Below are positions 1 to 7,458 of a stretch of 11,546 nucleotides of DNA, piece after piece; the first letter of the stretch is position 1, and every line of letters starts with the position of its first letter. The position numbers and the translations under genes were made by a program. Origin of the DNA: Candidatus Zipacnadia bacterium (GTDB lineage: Bacteria; Armatimonadota; Zipacnadia; Zipacnadales; Zipacnadaceae); assembly GCA_029821215.1 (NCBI GenBank), contig JALGTV010000027.1, positions 1 through 11,546 of the forward strand, written 5' to 3'. The notes under the pieces are model-generated. The model ran no database searches. It was not told where the DNA came from and worked only from the letters and a program-made list of their open reading frames with translations.

Positions 1-176
1 AGCCAGTAGAACACATTGATATGCGAGAATTCCTCAATATCCTGCAAGCCCTCGGCATACTCCGCAAAAATCTCAATGCGGGCGGTTTCGTCTTCGCCCG
101 GTGCCGCCCGCTGCACAACCCCAATGGACGTTATTGTGTATTTCATCTGTTTCACATCGGCGGATTCATTCGGCAT
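1..176 (-). CDS. trmO: TsaA/TrmO-family (UPF0066) tRNA methyltransferase, 3' part cut by window edge
   Basis: The first 58 codons are visible. After a short leader (MPNESADVKQ) the protein reads MKYTITSIGVV and then, around residues 41-58, GLQDIEEFSHINVFYW. That Gly-Leu-x-x-(I/L)-x-x-(F)-SHI segment is the hallmark of the TsaA/TrmO fold. Characterised TrmO enzymes use SAM to N6-methylate t6A at position 37 of certain tRNAs; some short TsaA proteins have no proven substrate, so the exact role here is inferred. The ATG at 176 was chosen because GAGG stands 6 nt upstream; that motif overlaps the stop codon of the CDF gene before it, leaving an 8-nt gap and suggesting translational coupling. An internal ATG at 146 is the alternative start. 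The C-terminal half lies outside the window, so full length and domain make-up are unknown. Confidence 0.8.
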   Translation of the reverse strand, partial: MPNESADVKQMKYTITSIGVVQRAAPGEDETARIEIFAEYAEGLQDIEEFSHINVFYW

Positions 177-184
177 GGTAAACC

Positions 185-1150
185 TCAGTGATTATGATTA
201 GACTCCTTGCCCTGGGCCGGGTGGGTGGCGGGGAAGACGAGAGGTTGTTCTTCGCTGGACGCCGGTTCCATCTCAATAGTGGTCTCGGAGAAGCCGAAGC
301 GCTCGCGCAGGATACTCTCAATGGCCAGGTGCACTTGTCGCTGTTGTTGGGGGTCGCTGGCGGTCGCGGTGACGTGGGCGCTGATAGCCGTGCACACGCT
401 CCAGGCGTGAATGTGGTGGACGCCGGTAACCTCATCCAGCGTGGTGACGGCCTGGGCGATTTCGTTCAGGTCAATGCCTCGCGGTACACTCTCCAGCAGG
501 ATGTAGACAGATTCGCGGCTGATGCGCACCGCACTGACCAGTATCAGCAGGCCGATGGCCGCACTGATTATCGGATCAATGATGTGCTGACCGGTGAGCG
601 CAATTAGTACGGCGGCCGTCACTACCCCCACCGATGCCAGCAAATCGCCCATAACGTGCAGATACGCGCCGCGCAGGTTGATATCGTCGCCATGCCCCCG
701 CAGCCGAAGCAGCACAACAGCGTTGACGGCCAGCCCGATGACCGCGATTATTAGCATCACCAGGGTCTTAACTTCCGCAGGCGCCACCAGTCGCTGGTAG
801 GCTTTGTAAAAGATTACTGCGGCAATCGCCAGCAGCGACAGGCCGTTGATCAGGGCAGCAAACACCTCGGCGCGGTGCAGCCCGAAGGTATGGTGCTCGT
901 CCGGCGCGCGCAGCGACAGGCGAAACGCCACCAGGGCCAGCACCAGGGCAAACACATCACCAAAGACGTGCCCAGCATCGCTGAGCAGCGCCAGACTGCC
1001 GGTCCACCAGCCGCCAATAAGCTCAGCAATCAATATCACCGCGGTCAGCGTTATGGCAAACCGCAGTTTGGGCTCCTTGACTTCGTCCGGGGACGTCAGT
1101 TGTATTGAATGGTTATGGTCAGCCAAAGTAATGCACTGCTGTTTATGCAA
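185..1150 (-). CDS. Cation diffusion facilitator (CzcD/ZitB-type) zinc exporter
   Basis: A 321-aa inner-membrane antiporter of the CDF family, expected to expel Zn2+ (possibly Co2+) in exchange for protons. Six hydrophobic segments are visible at about residues 31-50, 53-80, 96-118, 128-150, 163-187 and 190-213. The metal site is intact: H61-x3-D65 in TM2 and H165-x3-D169 in TM5, the 2His-2Asp set linked to zinc preference. A cytoplasmic ferredoxin-like domain follows (about 222-298, with VTGVHHIHAWSV). Both termini carry histidines (DHNH near residue 11, NHNH at the end), possible loose metal-binding tails. The start is uncertain: no in-frame ATG precedes TM1 and the best choice is TTG at 1150, without a clear Shine-Dalgarno. 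The gene is in the same frame as rtcB, separated only by two TGA stops and a few codons. Family assignment is firm; substrate is inferred. Confidence 0.93.
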   Translation of the reverse strand: MHKQQCITLADHNHSIQLTSPDEVKEPKLRFAITLTAVILIAELIGGWWTGSLALLSDAGHVFGDVFALVLALVAFRLSLRAPDEHHTFGLHRAEVFAALINGLSLLAIAAVIFYKAYQRLVAPAEVKTLVMLIIAVIGLAVNAVVLLRLRGHGDDINLRGAYLHVMGDLLASVGVVTAAVLIALTGQHIIDPIISAAIGLLILVSAVRISRESVYILLESVPRGIDLNEIAQAVTTLDEVTGVHHIHAWSVCTAISAHVTATASDPQQQRQVHLAIESILRERFGFSETTIEMEPASSEEQPLVFPATHPAQGKESNHNH

Positions 1151-1168
1151 TCCATGCAGTCGGAGTCA

Positions 1169-2623
1169 TCAGCCCTTAACCACCGCCAGGGGGCGGAGGC
1201 GGGCGACTTTGCGGGACAGGCCGACGTTATGGGCCACTTCCACCACGCGGTCCACATCCTTGTAGGCCTCAGGCATCTCCTCAGCCACCGTCTTTTTGCC
1301 CGCCGCCCGCACCAGAATGCCCTGCTCCTTTAGTTCCTGGATAACCTGCTCGCCGCGTTTGCGTTTCTTGGCCGCTGTCCGGGACATACGCCGGCCGGCT
1401 CCATGGCAGGTAGAGCCCCACGACTCCTTCAGGGCCGTCTGGGTGCCCAGCAGCAGGTATGAAGCCGTGCCCATATCGCCGGGGATGAGGACCGGCTGGC
1501 CCAGGTCGCGGTATTTGTCCTGGACCAGCGGATGGCCCGGCCCCAGCGAGCGGGTCGCCCCTTTGCGGTGAACACACAATCGCTTGGTCTGCCCATTGAC
1601 CCGATGCTCCTCAAACTTAGCGATATTATGGGTCACATCAGCGACCAGCACCATCCCCAGCTTCTCGCTGCCCTCGCGGAGGACTTTCTCAAAGGCCTCC
1701 CTGACCCAATGAGTGATTATCTGCCGGTTAACCCAGGCATAGTTGGCGGCACAGGCCATGTGGGCGAAGTAGCGCTGCCCCTCCGGGGAATCAATCGGTG
1801 CGCAGGCCAGTTGCCTGTCAGGCAGGTCAATGTTGTACTTGCGGACTGCTTTCTGCATCACATCCAAGGCATCATCGCAGACCTGATGGCCAAAGCCCCG
1901 CGAGCCAGTGTGGATCATTACCGTCACCTGGCCCGGCTCGCTGATGCCCAGCCTCCCCGCTGCCGCCGAATCGTAGATTTCATCCACCACCTGGATTTCC
2001 AGGAAGTGGTTGCCACTGCCCAGGGTCCCCGTCTGGGGTAGGGCGCGCTGGCGGGCGCGGCTACTTAGCCCGCTGGGATCAGCGGCTACCAAGCAGCCCC
2101 GATCCTCTACCGCGTCTACATCACCAGCCACCCCATACCCCTGACTGATGGCCCACCCGACACCGCCGGTGAGCAGGGCATCCAGCTCCCGGTCATTTAA
2201 CCTGAGCCTGCTCTTCTTGCCGACTCCCGCCGGAATATCAGAGAACATGCGCTCGGTTAGGGCTGACAGGTGGGGTTTGACGTCACTGTGGGTGAGATTA
2301 GTCCGCAGCAAACGGACACCGCAGTTGATATCGTAGCCTACCCCGCCAGGTGAGATTACGCCTTCTTCAGTGTCAAAAGCGGCCACGCCTCCAATGGGGA
2401 AGCCATAGCCATAATGGCAATCAGGCATGGCCAGCGAAGAGCCGACAATCCCCGGCATGCACGCTACATTGGCGACCTGCCAGGGCGCACCATCACCCTT
2501 AATTTCAGCGAATAGCTCCTCATCAGCGAAAATGATGCCATCGGTGCGCATGCTGCCCCGTTGGGGCAGTCGCCACCGATATTGGTCAATCTGCTCAATC
2601 TTGCCTTCATATTCCTTAGCCAT
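1169..2623 (-). CDS. rtcB: RtcB RNA-splicing ligase (3'-phosphate/5'-OH, GTP- and Mn-dependent)
   Basis: A full-length 484-aa RtcB. The enzyme joins RNA 2',3'-cyclic phosphate or 3'-phosphate ends to 5'-hydroxyl ends through a guanylylated histidine. All landmark residues are present: GVGYDINCG with Mn ligands D98 and C101, GSGNHF with H206, IHTGSRG with H238, THNIAKF with H332, and CHGAGRRMSR with H407, the expected GMP-accepting histidine. The ATG at 2623 is preceded by AGGAGG about 12 nt upstream, somewhat far but strong. The start lies 35 nt after the DUF721 gene and the stop (tandem TGA TGA) 18 nt before the CDF gene, so it sits inside the recF-dciA operon. In bacteria RtcB acts in RNA repair; the activating partner archease is often adjacent but is not seen in this window. 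Function is highly confident; the physiological substrate is unknown. Confidence 0.97.
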   Translation of the reverse strand: MAKEYEGKIEQIDQYRWRLPQRGSMRTDGIIFADEELFAEIKGDGAPWQVANVACMPGIVGSSLAMPDCHYGYGFPIGGVAAFDTEEGVISPGGVGYDINCGVRLLRTNLTHSDVKPHLSALTERMFSDIPAGVGKKSRLRLNDRELDALLTGGVGWAISQGYGVAGDVDAVEDRGCLVAADPSGLSSRARQRALPQTGTLGSGNHFLEIQVVDEIYDSAAAGRLGISEPGQVTVMIHTGSRGFGHQVCDDALDVMQKAVRKYNIDLPDRQLACAPIDSPEGQRYFAHMACAANYAWVNRQIITHWVREAFEKVLREGSEKLGMVLVADVTHNIAKFEEHRVNGQTKRLCVHRKGATRSLGPGHPLVQDKYRDLGQPVLIPGDMGTASYLLLGTQTALKESWGSTCHGAGRRMSRTAAKKRKRGEQVIQELKEQGILVRAAGKKTVAEEMPEAYKDVDRVVEVAHNVGLSRKVARLRPLAVVKG

Positions 2624-2658
2624 TGTCTGCTACTCCCTCCTCTTTTACTGCCCAATTC

Positions 2659-3315
2659 CTAACTATGCTCGTCGGGTGAGGCACCCTGTTGGGGCTGCTT
2701 ACTGGGATTACAGATGGCGCATTTTTCTCCCCGCTCTATCAGCCGGCCACACCGGGGACAACGTTGGTAGTCGTGGGCTTGCTTCCACCACTCCAGGCGG
2801 TAGAAGTTGCGCATAACCCGCACGAATCGCTGGCGCAGTTCCGGCTCAGCAATCTGGGCTGCTATGTCATCAATCGCCTGCTCTTGGTCCGGGGCCAGCG
2901 GCTGGGCCTGAAGTTCAGGGAGAGCCGGCTCCCTAGTGCCGCCGGCACCAGTGCCTGGCTGGCGCCTGCGGCCCAGCCGGCCGCTGGTGGCCCGTATCTC
3001 TTTGATGAAATTACCGCCCAGACGCTGGTTAAGCTTCTCCAGGATTCTATCAGAGTCAAGCTGGAGCTGCTGGGCCCGGGGAGCCGAGTCGCAGTGGACC
3101 GTGAGTACGCCGTCGCTGACCCGCGTCACGGTGGTGTGCTGGCTATACCAGGAGCCTACTACCTCTGCCCACACTACTGCCGCCAGGATCTCGCGGCTCT
3201 TATGCAGGATGCCGTGTCTGGCCAGATACCTGTCCAGCATAGGGGCTAATTGGGTGAGTTTTCCATCGCGCTTCTCTACCATAGCCGTGACCAGCTCAGC
3301 ACAGTTTAGATTCAC
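2659..3315 (-). CDS. dciA: DUF721 (DciA-like) replication protein with C-terminal zinc ribbon
   Basis: A 218-aa protein. Residues about 18-108 form a DUF721 domain (LDRYLARHGI, VVWAEVVGSWYSQHT, GVLTVHCDSAPRAQQLQL), the KH-like fold of DciA. DciA helps load or operate the replicative helicase DnaB where DnaC/DnaI loaders are missing. A low-complexity Gly/Arg/Pro linker (about 112-142) leads to a helical stretch and then a CPRCG...CAIC zinc ribbon with C186, C189, C199 and C202, which many DUF721 proteins lack. The position directly after recF matches the conserved dnaA-dnaN-recF-DUF721 order and supports the replication role. The start is uncertain: GTG at 3315 (29 nt after recF, no clear Shine-Dalgarno) or ATG at 3282, which begins MVEKRDGKL. 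Domain identity is firm; helicase loading is inferred from the family and the neighbours. Confidence 0.85.
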   Translation of the reverse strand: MNLNCAELVTAMVEKRDGKLTQLAPMLDRYLARHGILHKSREILAAVVWAEVVGSWYSQHTTVTRVSDGVLTVHCDSAPRAQQLQLDSDRILEKLNQRLGGNFIKEIRATSGRLGRRRQPGTGAGGTREPALPELQAQPLAPDQEQAIDDIAAQIAEPELRQRFVRVMRNFYRLEWWKQAHDYQRCPRCGRLIERGEKCAICNPSKQPQQGASPDEHS

Positions 3316-3344
3316 TTCTGGCCGCTGAGGGTGAGTGTTCGCCG

Positions 3345-4493
3345 CTACTGGGGGCGAATGCGGCCATCAGTGATTTCATACCACGCGCCATAGTTACTTT
3401 CCCGCAATACCGAGCTACTTCCTGCACTGGTGATGAGGATTTGCTCAAACTGACCGGCCAGCTCCACCATCTTGGCCGCCCGCGCCGCATCCAGCTCAGA
3501 GAGGCAATCATCCAACAACAATATCGGCGGCTCGCCGCGCCGCTTTTGCATCACCTGCGCCTCGGCCAGTTTTAGGCTCAGCGCGGCCGTACGCTGCTGA
3601 CCCTGAGAGGCAAATTGCCGAGCCGCATACCCATCAATGGCTACTGCCATCTCATCCCGATGGGGACCGATCACCGTGATGCCGCGGTGCAGCTCCTGCT
3701 CGTGGCTGCGCTCCAGCTCTTCGCGAAATACTTCAGCTTTCTCGTCGGGATCGTCAATACCGGCCAGGACACTATCATATTGCAAGGTCAACTGCTCACT
3801 ATGATCGCTAAGAGTGGTATGGAGCTGGCCGGCGTCCTCGCCCAGAGCAGCAATAAAATTCTGCCGATCACCACTTATCCGGGATCCGGTTTCAACAAGC
3901 TGACTGGTCCAAGGAGCCAGGTCGCTACCCATAGCCCGACCGGCTTGCATCTGTTTGAGCAGTTCATTGCGCTGGCGCAGTGCCCGCCGATACCTTAACA
4001 AATCATCCAGGTAGCGGGGCATAAGCTGAGCCAGAGCAGTATTCAGAAACCGTCGGCGCACCGCTGGCCCGGCCTTAACTAATTGTAGATCGTCGGGCGA
4101 GAACAATACCGCCGGTGCCTGACCGACCAGTTCCGTTACCGAATCACACCTCACTCCATTCACTTCAATATGCTTGGCGCCATTCAGAACCGAGGGCAGG
4201 TCCTGCTCATCACCGGACACCGCGCCCCGTAGCACTATGCGGATAGATGGCGAGCTGGTATCCATGCCGCGGAATTGGCCAGAGATACTGCCCCAGCTTG
4301 CTGTCCAGTATACCAATTCCCGGTCACGGGTAGTCCGGGGCGACTTGCTGGTGGCCAGGACCAGGACCGCCTCTAACAGACTGGTCTTACCGGAAGCGTT
4401 AGGCCCCACAAATATGCTGACCCCGGGCGGCAGGTCCAGGTCAATCTGGCGGTAGCAGCGGAAGTTGTGCAGGGCGAGATGAGATATTTGCAA
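3345..4493 (-). CDS. recF: RecF recombination mediator (SMC-like ATPase)
   Basis: A 382-aa RecF, normal for the family. RecF binds gapped DNA and with RecO/RecR loads RecA onto single-stranded DNA at stalled forks. Visible in order: N-terminal MQISHLALHNFRCY, Walker A GPNASGKT (30-37), the RecF-specific LFSPDDLQLVKAGPAVRRRFL (from about residue 130), a central coiled region, GPHRDE (276-281), ABC signature SQGQQR (296-301), Walker B ILLLDD (324-329) and D-loop SELD (332-335). All ATPase elements look intact. The start is TTG at 4493 with GGAG about 12 nt upstream; no in-frame ATG is closer to the conserved N-terminus. Unlike the tight spacing downstream, recF is separated from dnaN by 136 bp containing a terminator-like hairpin, so its expression is probably reduced relative to dnaN. 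Confidence 0.97.
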   Translation of the reverse strand: MQISHLALHNFRCYRQIDLDLPPGVSIFVGPNASGKTSLLEAVLVLATSKSPRTTRDRELVYWTASWGSISGQFRGMDTSSPSIRIVLRGAVSGDEQDLPSVLNGAKHIEVNGVRCDSVTELVGQAPAVLFSPDDLQLVKAGPAVRRRFLNTALAQLMPRYLDDLLRYRRALRQRNELLKQMQAGRAMGSDLAPWTSQLVETGSRISGDRQNFIAALGEDAGQLHTTLSDHSEQLTLQYDSVLAGIDDPDEKAEVFREELERSHEQELHRGITVIGPHRDEMAVAIDGYAARQFASQGQQRTAALSLKLAEAQVMQKRRGEPPILLLDDCLSELDAARAAKMVELAGQFEQILITSAGSSSVLRESNYGAWYEITDGRIRPQ

Positions 4494-4528
4494 TGTAAGT
4501 GATTGGCTCCGGGTGTTGGTAGTAGCCG

Positions 4529-4563
4529 AAAAACGCAGCCCCGGATTAGCTGTACCGGGGCTG
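4529..4563 (-). terminator. Intrinsic terminator between dnaN and recF
   Basis: Positions 4536-4544 and 4555-4563 form a 9-bp GC-rich stem (arm CAGCCCCGG with its complement) around a 10-nt loop. Read on the minus strand the second arm is followed, after two bases, by five Ts (4529-4533). It lies about 65 nt after the dnaN stop and 36 nt before the recF start. The short T tract suggests partial termination, lowering recF relative to dnaN rather than ending the operon. No other recF promoter was clear. Confidence 0.7.
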
Positions 4564-4629
4564 GCATCACCTATAACTATATGCGGCGGTAGGTGACAGA
4601 GGTTGGGTCTCTGAACCTGCCTAACCTGG

Positions 4630-5736
4630 TTACATTATCTGCATGGGCATCAGCACGTATGTGTAGTCATCCCGACCGGCCGGTATAAGCATGCCAGGGT
4701 TTAGCGGCCCAGATAATTGCATTACCACTTCTTCACTATTGGCGACCTCCAGCATCTCCAGCAGATACTGGACATTAAACGCAATTTCAACAACTTCCCC
4801 TTCCAGCGTAGCCGGGACCTCTTCCTCAGCATGCCCAATATCGGGGCTATCGGCAGTTACCTGCAGCCCATCTTCAGTGCTACGCAGCACAACCCGGTTA
4901 GCGTCATCCCGGGCGACGATCAGCGCCCGCCGCAGGACTTGCTGGAGCCCCTCAGTGCCGATAGTCAGCGTCTTATCAAAGTCCTCCGGGATGACCTTCT
5001 CATAGTTGGGGAACTCCCCCTCTATAAGCCGTGAGCGCACGGTAATACCAGCCACAACAAACCGCACTTGGTTGGTGGAGATTGCTACCTGGACTGGCTC
5101 ATCCGACTCATCATCCAATATGCGCACCAACTCAGCTAATACCCGGCGGGACACAATAGCCTGTTGGGTCTCCTCAACCGGGCACTGCACTCTCCGCAAT
5201 GCCAGCCGGTAGGTATCGGTAGCGACGATAGCCAGCGATCCTTCCGCCAGGCTAAACAGCGCCCCGGTGAGTATCGGCCGGGTCTCATCGGGAGAGGTAG
5301 CAAAGATAGTTTGCTGAAGAATCTCACTCAGCTCGCTTTGGGGTAGTGAGAACTCCACCCCGTCGGTTAGTGGAGGAAGCATCTGGAAATCATCGGCAGA
5401 TAGCCCCCGAATGTTGTAATGAACGGGGCCACAAGCAATAGCCAGGTCGTTGCTCTCATCAGCCTGGAGGCTGACCTGCCCCTCGGGCAGATTACCAGCT
5501 ATTTCCGTCAATGTCCGCGGAGGCACAGTTATGTTGCCCTCATCGATAACCACTGCGGGAATGGCAGCATCCAGACTGATGTACTCCAAGTCGGTAGCCA
5601 CCAAGCGCAGTTGCTCTCCCTCGGCCTGTAGATACACGTTATTCTGTACTGGCTGCGTGCTCCGGCCTGATACCCCACGTCCTACAATCTGCAGGGCATT
5701 ATGTAGGTCAGCCTGCGCACACTTGGCATTGAGCAT
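4630..5736 (-). CDS. dnaN: DNA polymerase III beta subunit (sliding clamp)
   Basis: DnaN forms the ring-shaped dimer that tethers the replicative polymerase to DNA and recruits repair and initiation-control proteins. The product is 368 aa, the normal length for three clamp folds (about 1-122, 123-243 and 244-368). Recognisable segments are ETRPILTGALF (about 151-161), ATDTYRLALR (172-181), LIEGEFPNY (237-245) and the C-terminal YVLMPM, the last strand near the hydrophobic client-binding pocket. The ATG at 5736 was chosen over the longer GTG at 5754 because a strong GGGAGGAG lies 6 nt upstream of it, inside the extended version, and the product then begins MLNAKCAQADL as expected. It follows dnaA and the DnaA-trio origin element, and is followed by a terminator before recF. 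No convincing separate dnaN promoter was found apart from AT-rich hexamers in the unwinding element. Confidence 0.98.
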   Translation of the reverse strand: MLNAKCAQADLHNALQIVGRGVSGRSTQPVQNNVYLQAEGEQLRLVATDLEYISLDAAIPAVVIDEGNITVPPRTLTEIAGNLPEGQVSLQADESNDLAIACGPVHYNIRGLSADDFQMLPPLTDGVEFSLPQSELSEILQQTIFATSPDETRPILTGALFSLAEGSLAIVATDTYRLALRRVQCPVEETQQAIVSRRVLAELVRILDDESDEPVQVAISTNQVRFVVAGITVRSRLIEGEFPNYEKVIPEDFDKTLTIGTEGLQQVLRRALIVARDDANRVVLRSTEDGLQVTADSPDIGHAEEEVPATLEGEVVEIAFNVQYLLEMLEVANSEEVVMQLSGPLNPGMLIPAGRDDYTYVLMPMQIM

Positions 5737-5821
5737 AGAAGGCTCCTCCCTCACGGTGTGATGCAGTTTTGAGAATAGTTATACAGTTGGTTAATAGGTT
5801 ACAGTCTACCCGATGAGACAG

Positions 5822-5830
5822 TTTTACACA
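5822..5830 (+). promoter_or_regulatory. DnaA box (TTTTACACA)
   Basis: This fits the relaxed consensus TTWTNCACA. It lies on the dnaN side of the AT-rich element, so the unwinding region is flanked by boxes on both sides. Confidence 0.5.
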
Positions 5831-5863
5831 AGTAACTACTAAGAAGACATTTTTATTATAATA

Positions 5864-5881
5864 TAGTAGTAGTAGTAGTAG
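5864..5881 (+). repeat. DnaA-trio array: six tandem TAG triplets
   Basis: Six uninterrupted TAG triplets. Read 3'-to-5' on the plus strand, away from the DnaA boxes at higher coordinates, they are GAT repeats, the polarity of the DnaA-trio element on which a DnaA filament assembles on single-stranded DNA. AT-rich DNA lies on the far side and a GC-rich cluster on the box side, as expected. A chance trinucleotide repeat is the alternative, but the position between dnaA and dnaN makes the origin role likely. Confidence 0.8.
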
Positions 5882-5967
5882 GGACGTGGAAAGTGGGGAA
5901 AACCCCCCTCGGCCTTAGTCAGTCCGTCGGTGAAGGTGTGGATGACACAGCTTAAAACTCCATGAAG

Positions 5968-5976
5968 TTATCCACA
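5968..5976 (+). promoter_or_regulatory. Perfect DnaA box (TTATCCACA)
   Basis: An exact match to the high-affinity consensus in the dnaA-dnaN gap, about 87 bp from the trio array. It is probably an anchor site for DnaA at the unwinding half of the origin. Confidence 0.85.
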
Positions 5977-6087
5977 ATATCCCCAACTGACCTTATTATG
6001 CCCCATCGTCCCCAGTTTGTCAACAGGTTATGGACATGTTTTGAACGCCAGTGTAAGCAGAGGTTGGAGCAGGGCAACGCGGCTGTC

Positions 6088-7458
6088 CTACTGCGCCTGC
6101 AGTGCTCCCTTACAATCATTGATTAGCCACAGAACTGCTTCGTCATTAGTGAGCAGGTCGCTCACCTTATTGTAGGCATGTAGGACTGTACTATGGTCGC
6201 GGCCATCAAAGAACTTACCAATGGCGGCCAGAGACATATCGGTAAGTTCCCGGGCCAGATATATAGCAACCTGCCGGGGCCAAACCACTTCCTGGTTGCG
6301 CTTTGGCCCGCGCATAATGTCCACAGGGCAGTCCATTTGGGCGGACACATGTTCGACAATCTGTTCTATGGTTATCCGTTGGGTGGAGCTGGCGGTAGAA
6401 TAGTCGGCGATGATCTCCCGCACTCGGTCCAGGGTAAGTTCTTCATTGGTCAATGAGACGTAGGCGCAAATCTTCAGCAGTGCCCCCTCTAAGACGCGGA
6501 CATTGGATTCTATTTTCTGGGCGACATAGTCTAATATCTCCCGGGGCAAGGTTACTCCTTCGGCCTCGGCCTTCTTTTCGAGAATTGCCACTCGAGTCTC
6601 CACATCTGGACAGCGTAGATCGGCTACGATCCCCATCTCCAGGCGGCTGCGGAGCCGGTCATCCATTATTTGCAGATGCCGAGGAGGAGCATCACTGGCG
6701 ATGACTACTTGCTTGTTAGTCTCGCAAAGAGTGTTGAAGGTATGGAAGAATTCTTCTTCGGACACAGGACCCTCAATGGTGGCGATAAACTGTATATCAT
6801 CCACTAACCATACATCTACATAGCGGTGCTTGTAGCGGAACGCGCTCATCCGGTTGTCCCGCATGGCGGTGATAAGCTGATTGACAAAGTCTTCCGCCGA
6901 TATATATACCACTTGAGCTTCAGGATGGTCCTCAGTAACTATATGGCCAATAGCTTGGAGGAGGTGGGTTTTGCCTAACCCGACCTTGCTGTGGATGAAC
7001 AGTGGATTATAGCTTTTCCCCGGTGAGCGCGCCACCTGCTGAGCCGCCGCATGAGCAAAGCGGTTACAGTCAGCGACCACGAAGTTATCAAAAGTGTATT
7101 TGGGATTGAGAGGCACCGACGAGAATTCGCGCTCACCTGCCGGCGCCCGGCTATCCGCCGGGGATGACGTCGGTACCGGGGGGCGCTTGTTGTCAGATTC
7201 AATGACCTGTATCTCCAGTCCTACCGGCTCATCGAGCAGCTCAGTTAGGCAGGCACAGATGACTGACAAATGTCGCTCCTCTAGCCAGCTCTTGGCGAAC
7301 TCATTGGGGACACCGAGCACAAAAGTATCCCCTTCATAAGCCAAGGGGACGGTATTGCGTAAAAAAGTGTCGCAGGTGGCCTGTCCCACCTGCTCGGCTA
7401 ATCGGGGTAAAGCGGTACGCCATACCTCCTGCAGACTAACTGAGGTCACTTCGGGCAT
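6088..7458 (-). CDS. dnaA: Chromosomal replication initiator DnaA
   Basis: DnaA binds DnaA boxes, opens oriC and helps recruit the helicase. The product is 456 aa with the usual four parts: domain I (about 8-85), a short Pro/Ser-rich linker (about 90-118), AAA+ domain III (about 119-335) and DNA-binding domain IV (about 358-456). Domain IV carries RQVAIYLARELTDMSL and the signature DGRDHSTVLHAYNKV, which contacts the box. In domain III the P-loop is S157-K-V-G-L-G-K-T164, Walker B is D220-D221, and the arginine-rich DRLRSRLE follows at about 267. The P-loop is odd: the usual GGVGLGKT has become SKVGLGKT. The loop after Walker B also appears about two residues longer than usual. The ATG at 7458 was chosen because AAAGGAG lies 6 nt upstream; the longer reading from 7530 adds an atypical 24 aa. 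The promoter region carries DnaA boxes, suggesting autoregulation. Confidence 0.98.
   Translation of the reverse strand: MPEVTSVSLQEVWRTALPRLAEQVGQATCDTFLRNTVPLAYEGDTFVLGVPNEFAKSWLEERHLSVICACLTELLDEPVGLEIQVIESDNKRPPVPTSSPADSRAPAGEREFSSVPLNPKYTFDNFVVADCNRFAHAAAQQVARSPGKSYNPLFIHSKVGLGKTHLLQAIGHIVTEDHPEAQVVYISAEDFVNQLITAMRDNRMSAFRYKHRYVDVWLVDDIQFIATIEGPVSEEEFFHTFNTLCETNKQVVIASDAPPRHLQIMDDRLRSRLEMGIVADLRCPDVETRVAILEKKAEAEGVTLPREILDYVAQKIESNVRVLEGALLKICAYVSLTNEELTLDRVREIIADYSTASSTQRITIEQIVEHVSAQMDCPVDIMRGPKRNQEVVWPRQVAIYLARELTDMSLAAIGKFFDGRDHSTVLHAYNKVSDLLTNDEAVLWLINDCKGALQAQ

Larger units (their letters stand above)
5737..6087. other. oriC part 1: dnaA-dnaN intergenic region with unwinding element
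   Basis: A 351-bp non-coding gap with origin hallmarks. Moving from dnaN towards dnaA: a TTWTNCACA-type box (5822-5830), an AT-rich stretch (5850-5863), six TAG triplets (5864-5881), a GC-rich cluster with GGGGAAAACCCC (5895-5906), degenerate DnaA boxes on the minus strand (5885-5893 with 2 mismatches, 5894-5902 and 5937-5945 with 1 each), a perfect TTATCCACA (5968-5976) and a 1-mismatch box TTATGGACA (6028-6036). The layout box, GC cluster, trio, AT-rich DNA corresponds to the basal unwinding system described for Bacillus subtilis. Replication is inferred to open here. The calls rest on consensus matching by eye. Confidence 0.85.

Noticed and set aside
188..607. 139-aa plus-strand frame opposite the CDF gene
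   Set aside because: It is antisense to a gene with intact metal-site motifs and has no recognisable protein features; a shadow frame.
5737..5754. GTG start for dnaN at 5754
   Set aside because: It would translate the strong GGGAGGAG ribosome-binding site of the ATG at 5736.
5864..5881. CRISPR or simple microsatellite
   Set aside because: There are no spacers, and position, polarity and flanking elements match a DnaA-trio.
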